Below, in pieces: positions 7,150 to 10,669 of a stretch of 10,669 bases of DNA. The stretch comes from Davidsoniella eucalypti (Eukaryota; Ascomycota; Sordariomycetes; Microascales; Ceratocystidaceae): assembly GCA_004009845.1 (NCBI GenBank), contig RMBW01000360.1:1-10669 (forward strand). The letters run 5' to 3'. Position 1 is the stretch's first letter; every line of letters begins with the position of its first letter. The translations under genes were made by a program, and so were the position numbers. Below the pieces are notes generated by a model. The model saw only the letters and a program-made list of their open reading frames with translations. It ran no database searches and was not told where the DNA came from.

Positions 7150-7270
7150 CTCGGGACAGTGGGTATCAGGGAAAAATTAAAAAATCAGATGATTTATATC
7201 GCAAAAAAAAAAAATTTATCGTAACAACTAAAGTACCAATTTCAAACGTGCATGCTATGAAGGCTTATTC
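7150..7270 (-). other. Short 5' leader of the LINE or adjoining AT-rich target sequence
   Basis: About 20 bases upstream of the ORF1 ATG are GC-richer and probably element sequence. Beyond them the DNA turns AT-rich, with a run of 12 A on the plus strand (7203-7214) and a TATAAAT-like string at about 7194-7200 on the minus strand. This is very short for a LINE 5' UTR with an internal promoter, so the copy may be truncated just upstream of ORF1, or part of this stretch may be host DNA. No promoter can be assigned firmly. Confidence 0.4.
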
Positions 7271-7362
7271 GTTGTTGTTGTTGTTGTTGATCTGTCGTTG
7301 CTGATGTTGTGGTTGTTATTGTTGTTGTTGTTTCTGTGCTGTTGTTGTTGTTGTTGTTGTTC
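7271..7362. repeat. (GTT)n-rich microsatellite tract between two opposed LINEs
   Basis: It begins with (GTT)6 at 7271-7288, is broken by the 13-bp repeat at 7289-7301, then continues as imperfect GTT-rich DNA to about 7362. It touches the 5' end of the minus-strand LINE on one side and the truncated 5' end of the plus-strand relic on the other. It may be the original host microsatellite into which elements inserted, or the decayed (CAA)n tail of a lost copy. Confidence 0.7.
7289..7301. repeat. 13-bp direct repeat, right copy (candidate target-site duplication)
   Basis: GATCTGTCGTTGC, identical to 362-374 at the 5' edge of the tRNA-Asp gene. It lies directly after (GTT)6. If it is a true target-site duplication, the DNA to its right was originally the sequence upstream of the tRNA gene. 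Confidence 0.45.
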
Positions 7363-9455
7363 GCAGTACCAAGAAGGGCAGCTACGGACCTCACACTGTT
7401 GCTAGCAGACAAGATTAAGGGACGATCCAAGTATGGAGAGATAACCTCTTTTGTCACCTACGACATCAAGGGTGCCTTCGACGACGCCGTGAAATGGGGT
7501 AGGCTGGTTCAAAGGCTCAGAAATCAAGGCTGGCCAACGTCAATAGTCAAATAGGTGGAATCTTTTCTCACCGGACGGGAAGTTTCCCTCTCTATAGAAG
7601 AAGACCAACCGGTCACCAGGAAAGTCGGAGGCAGTCTGCCACAGGGCTCGCCGGCCTCACCCATCCTGTACATGCTTTACATGACGAGCCTACATGCGGT
7701 GGTTTGGGGTCTGGCCTACGCTGACGATGGCCTCGTTTCGGTCTCATCTAAGAACATTTCAGTTAATGTGGAAACCATTAATGGAACCCTGAAGATAGAG
7801 AAATGGTGCAGGGACAATGGTCTTTCGCTAGACTGGGACAAAACAGGACTGTTACACTGCCGAACAAGAGGATGCTCCTCCATGAGTCCAGTTACGCTCC
7901 CCTGTGGAGGACTACTAAAACCTTCCAAGTCTCTAAGGTGGCTAGGTGTATGGTGGGATTCCGGCTTCAACTTTTTGGAACACGCAAAGCAGGTCACTGC
8001 TAAAGCCAAGAGAACCATGAACGCACTCCGAGCTATCTCGGGAGTGTACCGAGGAACCCAGTGAGGAGTCTGCTACATGCTGTAAGGAGTTGCGTGCTCC
8101 CCCAACTGACGTATGCCTCTTCCACCTGGTCTCCCTTCATGCAAGCTAAAGGGAAAGAAAAGCTAGAGGTAGCTTTGAGAGCTGCCCTGAGGGCCGCACT
8201 GCCAGTGTACTGTACCACGCCAACTAGGCTTTTGCACATCCTCTCCTCGTTCCCAAACATGGAGATGATACTGAAGGACCTTGATAGAGCCGCCGCCATT
8301 CGGGCTTCCACGGTAGACTCCCGGCACCCGCTGTGCATCACAGAGATAGAAGGAGACATCGATGTGTACAAGAAATTGCTACCGGTGCCGATTAAAGAGT
8401 CGAACAGACTCTTCCCAGAAGAAAAGGGCCCCCGTGACTGTCTGCCACCGTAACTAGACAAAGAAGAAGCCGCCAAACATCATTTGAAAGAGGTGGCTGA
8501 GGCAGACCCGAAAACGTTATGGGTTTACTCCGATGGTTCTCGTGATGAGAAGGGCAGGACAGGGGCTGGCTGGGCAGTCTTTTATGAGGGCATCAAACTG
8601 TGTGAAGGTCTAGGGTCATGTGGCTCTTTACGAGAAGTGGCCGACACAGAGGCTATTGCTGCGGACAATGCAGTCCAAGCGGCCATCAAGCATGCTCCTC
8701 CCGATGCAGGCAGTCTATATCTGTGCCTTGACAATTTAGGTGTTGCACAACGCATCTCCAATATGGCGGGTGAGAATGGAACTTCTCAAAAGGCTGTCAA
8801 CAAGATCCGAAGCTTACTCCATGAGTGGAAAGGAGGCACTGAGCGTGTAGAGCTAGCAGTCGGTGGCATCAGATGGGTCCCAGGGCACACTAATGTTCCT
8901 GGCAACGAGCTAGTTGACAAGTTGGCAAAACAAGGGTGTACAATAATAAGCTTGTGGACCTCGACCGTGACCATATGTCCCTTGCTTCCGCCCATAGACG
9001 GAAAAACGCACAGTTAAATGCCGACTTCAAATCATGGATAGCGGAGTGCCAGCCGAGGAAGCACCTTGGGGTTCGCTTTGAAACAAAGACTGTCTACAAG
9101 GGGGACTGGTTTAAAGACAAGCACAGATCTACGGTGGGGCGGATCCTAACTGCCCGGACAGGTCATGGCGACTTTTTGGAGTACCATGACCGGTTCAAAC
9201 ATACGGATGTGGAAAGAAACTGTCCACTGTGCCATCAACGGAAGGAATCTTTCCATCCCTGGGCGTGCCCCAGAAATGAGAGACCACTCCGGACCAGCTT
9301 GTCAAAAAGCTACTTCGGAAAGAAAGAAGTATCTTGCCAAGAGATTAGAGGTGAAATGGAGGCACTACAGAGTCCATGCGCCTAGAGAAGAAGCCCTATC
9401 AGCGGGCCAGACAAGTACAGCGGAGGGGGAGGTGACTAAGGAGGATTTGGTGTAG
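7363..9455 (+). pseudogene. LINE ORF2 relic: partial RT, RNase H, CCHC (multiple stops and frameshifts)
   Basis: Homology opens at VPRRAATDL, just ahead of RT motif A (TYDIKGAFD, catalytic codon 7462-7464). It continues through GSLPQGSPASP and YADD (7717-7728) to LRWLGVWWD. The RNase H keeps YSDGS (D at 8532-8534), DTEAIAA, CLDN, WVPGH and the final D of LVDKLAK. A CPLC...H...C knuckle starts at 9221. Lesions: TAG at 7552-7554 where W is usual, a frameshift near 8056-8060, TAA at 8451-8453, a frameshift near 8936, and another near 9325 in an A/G run. The frame regained after the last one ends at TAG 9453-9455. Domain motifs survive on both sides of each lesion, so they are recent mutations or assembly errors in one ancestral ORF, not separate genes. 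Confidence 0.88.
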
Positions 9456-9703
9456 TTTTTGTTTTTGTGTTTCTTGTTTTATTTGCCTTACTGTTCTATG
9501 TTTTACTACTCTTTCTTTTCTTTTCTTTTGTATTTGTTTTTGCTGCTCTTAGTGGAGTTATGGACAACTAGTTCTTCGGGCTAGGGGACGGTGTCGTCCC
9601 ACATAAAAAGCTATTGGGTTTATCGAGCGGAGGACTTTAAATATCTGTCCGGTAGCCAATTCGGCGTTGTATGATCTTAGTGATTTAGGTAGACGTTAAA
9701 TAT
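9456..9703 (+). other. 3' UTR of the LINE relic
   Basis: Non-coding. The first half is strongly T-rich on the plus strand (about 9455-9540). The second half is mixed and contains a perfect short hairpin at 9585-9600. It ends with GTAGACGTTAAATAT just before the tail. No similarity to the 3' UTR of the minus-strand LINE is evident, which supports two separate element families. Confidence 0.65.
9585..9600 (+). other. Perfect stem-loop in the relic 3' UTR
   Basis: GGGACG (9585-9590), loop GTGT, then CGTCCC (9595-9600) form a perfect six-pair GC-rich stem. LINE 3' UTR stem-loops can serve as the RT recognition signal. That role here is an inference from position, about 105 bases before the tail. 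Confidence 0.5.
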
Positions 9704-9721
9704 AATCAAATCAAATCAAAT
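9704..9721 (+). repeat. (AATCA)n tail of the LINE relic
   Basis: Three AATCA units and a partial fourth close the relic and mark its 3' end. The sequence beyond is the GNAT gene. Read in the GNAT direction, the tail supplies an immediate in-frame TGA stop. Confidence 0.8.
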
Positions 9722-10040
9722 ACAAGTGGATTTCGGAGTAGGATGCGGTGCATAATAGTTCCACAGGTTTTGGTGATTTAGGCGTAGAATCATCGTTAGA
9801 AGAGGATGGCGGGGTAGCGTATGCTACAAATTGGCAGCTTAGAGAATCATCAGCATCGAATTCATTCTCGACGGGGACCTTTTGCTCTACGACGAAGACG
9901 TCGTTACGGACAACCATGGCATCGTGGAAAAGCTGGGGTATGGTTGGCTGGGCTTCCTTCGTGGCAGGAAGAGTACGAGGGTATTTGCTGACGTCCGTCG
10001 GAGCGAGGAAAGAGACAGTGATTTCTGGTTCAGCAGCCAT
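9722..10040 (-). pseudogene. N-terminal half of a GNAT-family acetyltransferase, interrupted by a LINE
   Basis: About 106 residues on the minus strand before the LINE tail. The order YPRTLP, PTIPQLFHDAM, VRNDVFVVEQ, VPxENEFDADD and a weaker YAT strand matches, from memory, the start of fungal GNAT-fold N-acetyltransferases. These use acetyl-CoA to acetylate small molecules or proteins; the substrate is unknown. The acetyl-CoA-binding core (usual R/QxxGxG/A) and the C-terminal strands are missing, because the LINE tail begins first and supplies a TGA. I prefer the ATG at 10040 over the one at 10052, since AAACATGG is a better start context. The last dozen residues before the tail do not look like the family, so the true breakpoint may be slightly upstream, or an intron may begin there. 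The missing 3' half was not found in the window. Confidence 0.7.
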
Positions 10041-10669
10041 GTTTGGTTTCATGTAGAGCTTATATATAGAGATAGTTATAAAGATGAGAAATCAATTAGG
10101 TTATTGCTTTTGTAGCTGTTATGTATATTATATGCTCTTAAATAGCGGCTTTCTTTTGTAAACATATTAATATAGTTATAATATCATGTCTGCTTTGATG
10201 AACATCCTTCGGGCAGCCCCACTAAATACAGTCAAACTAAGTGTAGATGAGTGTACATTGTAAAATCGATTCAAGCGCAAGCAAAGACACTTCTTCCTTG
10301 CAGACTGGATGTACTTACAAGTTGTGCATATTGATGGACACCTCTCCCTGCAGCAATCCTAGTTCAGCTATGCTAGCTATTGTTACACACTGCTCAGACC
10401 CAGAAATAAAAATGGGTTTTTTTGTAAGTAAGTAAATTGAGCTTACCATTTGCAGTATCCGCATTAGACGTCATAGAGAAGATTCCGTGAATATTTGTGT
10501 ATATCATCGCCATTTGGAATTTTATATGAATTCCAATTGGAAAAAAGTAAGATTTGAAGGATAATACGCAAAAAACGGTGAATCGAACCAATGGCTTTTT
10601 TATAGCAGGAAAGACCAGAATTGGGCACTATTCGTCTGAACATAAAGCCGGCAGAAAAACTTGCTTAGT
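10041..10669. other. AT-rich region upstream of the GNAT gene, no gene seen
   Basis: This is the 5' flank of the minus-strand GNAT gene. A TATATATA string lies at 10061-10068, only about 20 bases before the likely ATG. That is too close to be an obvious TATA box for this start, so I do not call a promoter. The open frames here are short, overlapping and without motifs. A B-box-like GGTTCGATTC occurs on the minus strand near 10580 but does not fold as a tRNA. Confidence 0.5.

Larger units (their letters stand above)
1421..7270 (-). mobile_element. Near-complete Tad1-like LINE (non-LTR retrotransposon)
   Basis: About 5.8 kb on the minus strand. In element order it has a short 5' leader (7150-7270), ORF1 (7149-5572), ORF2 (5571-1717), a 3' UTR (1716-1471) and a (CAA)n tail (1470-1422). 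The layout of CCHC ORF1 followed by an endonuclease, RT, RNase H and CCHC polyprotein is that of Tad1-clade LINEs of filamentous fungi. The exact 5' limit is uncertain: the leader turns AT-rich 20 bases before the ORF1 ATG, and a (GTT)6 tract starts at 7271. No unique target-site duplication is visible next to the tail. If the target was itself an (AAC)n tract, the duplication would be hidden in it. Both frames are open with no RIP-like decay, but a deletion in RT motif A probably makes the element non-autonomous. Confidence 0.88.
7363..9721 (+). mobile_element. 5'-truncated, decayed Tad1-like LINE relic
   Basis: About 2.4 kb on the plus strand. It retains the second half of an ORF2 (RT from just upstream of motif A, RNase H, CCHC), a 3' UTR of about 250 bases and an (AATCA)n tail. 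It lacks ORF1, the endonuclease and the RT N-terminus. It is a different family from the minus-strand LINE: the tail is different and the proteins align only moderately in the RT and RNase H motifs. Its 3' end interrupts the GNAT gene. Its 5' edge runs straight into a (GTT)n tract, and no target-site duplication matching the 3' flank is visible there, so this end was probably rearranged after insertion. Confidence 0.85.

Noticed and set aside
7203..7214. Run of 12 A as the poly(A) tail of a plus-strand retroelement
   Set aside because: No element sequence precedes it on the plus strand. It sits in generally AT-rich DNA just upstream of LINE ORF1.
7552..7554. TAG in the relic as evidence of RIP
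   Set aside because: TGG to TAG fits a CpA to TpA change on the other strand, but one such site proves nothing, and most other lesions are indels.
9722..9745. Similarity of the GNAT breakpoint (ACAAGTGGATTT) to the LINE repeat body (ACGAGTGGATTT at 427-438)
   Set aside because: Only about 11 of 12 bases match before the alignment needs gaps. This is too short to claim common origin or a target motif, though it could be tested in other copies.
10575..10600. B-box-like GGTTCGATTC on the minus strand as a second tRNA gene
   Set aside because: The flanking bases do not form a T stem, and no acceptor or anticodon arm can be built around it.

Overview
The window looks like a repeat-rich intergenic region of a filamentous ascomycete (Pezizomycotina). 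The pointers are LINE-type retrotransposons with the Tad1-clade layout (CCHC ORF1, then endonuclease, reverse transcriptase, RNase H and a C-terminal CCHC), a nuclear tRNA-Asp gene, and the N-terminal half of a GNAT protein of a type I associate with filamentous fungi. The genus cannot be fixed from this sequence.

Left to right: 1-281 is AT-rich with no gene seen. A complete tRNA-Asp(GUC) gene lies at 292-363 on the minus strand. Directly against its 5' end, 370-850 holds three head-to-tail 5'-truncated LINE 3' ends (A, B, C), each ending in a (CAA)n tail on the minus strand. The segment 851-1420 is unassigned; it may be the upstream part of copy C or of a chimeric non-autonomous element. From 1421 to about 7165-7270 on the minus strand is a near-complete LINE: (CAA)n tail, 3' UTR, ORF2 and ORF1. 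ORF1's TAA is followed immediately, in the same frame, by the ATG of ORF2. ORF2 has no stop or frameshift but lacks about 11 residues inside RT motif A, so it is probably dead as a reverse transcriptase.

A (GTT)n-rich tract at 7271-7362 separates this LINE from a second, oppositely oriented and badly decayed LINE relic (7363-9721, plus strand). The relic has a different tail, (AATCA)n, and carries nonsense codons and frameshifts. Its tail abuts the interrupted 5' half of the GNAT gene (9722-10040, minus strand); the 3' half of that gene is not in the window. The sequence from 10041 to 10669 is AT-rich with no supported gene.

Nearly every element edge from the tRNA to the relic touches a (GTT)n/(AAC)n tract. 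A 13-bp direct repeat (362-374 and 7289-7301) brackets the whole minus-strand array. This suggests repeated insertion of a (CAA)-tailed LINE family into (AAC)n tracts, or into the tails of earlier copies, beginning at the edge of a tRNA gene. I saw no host defence or metabolic system. The unusual content is the biology of the retroelements.
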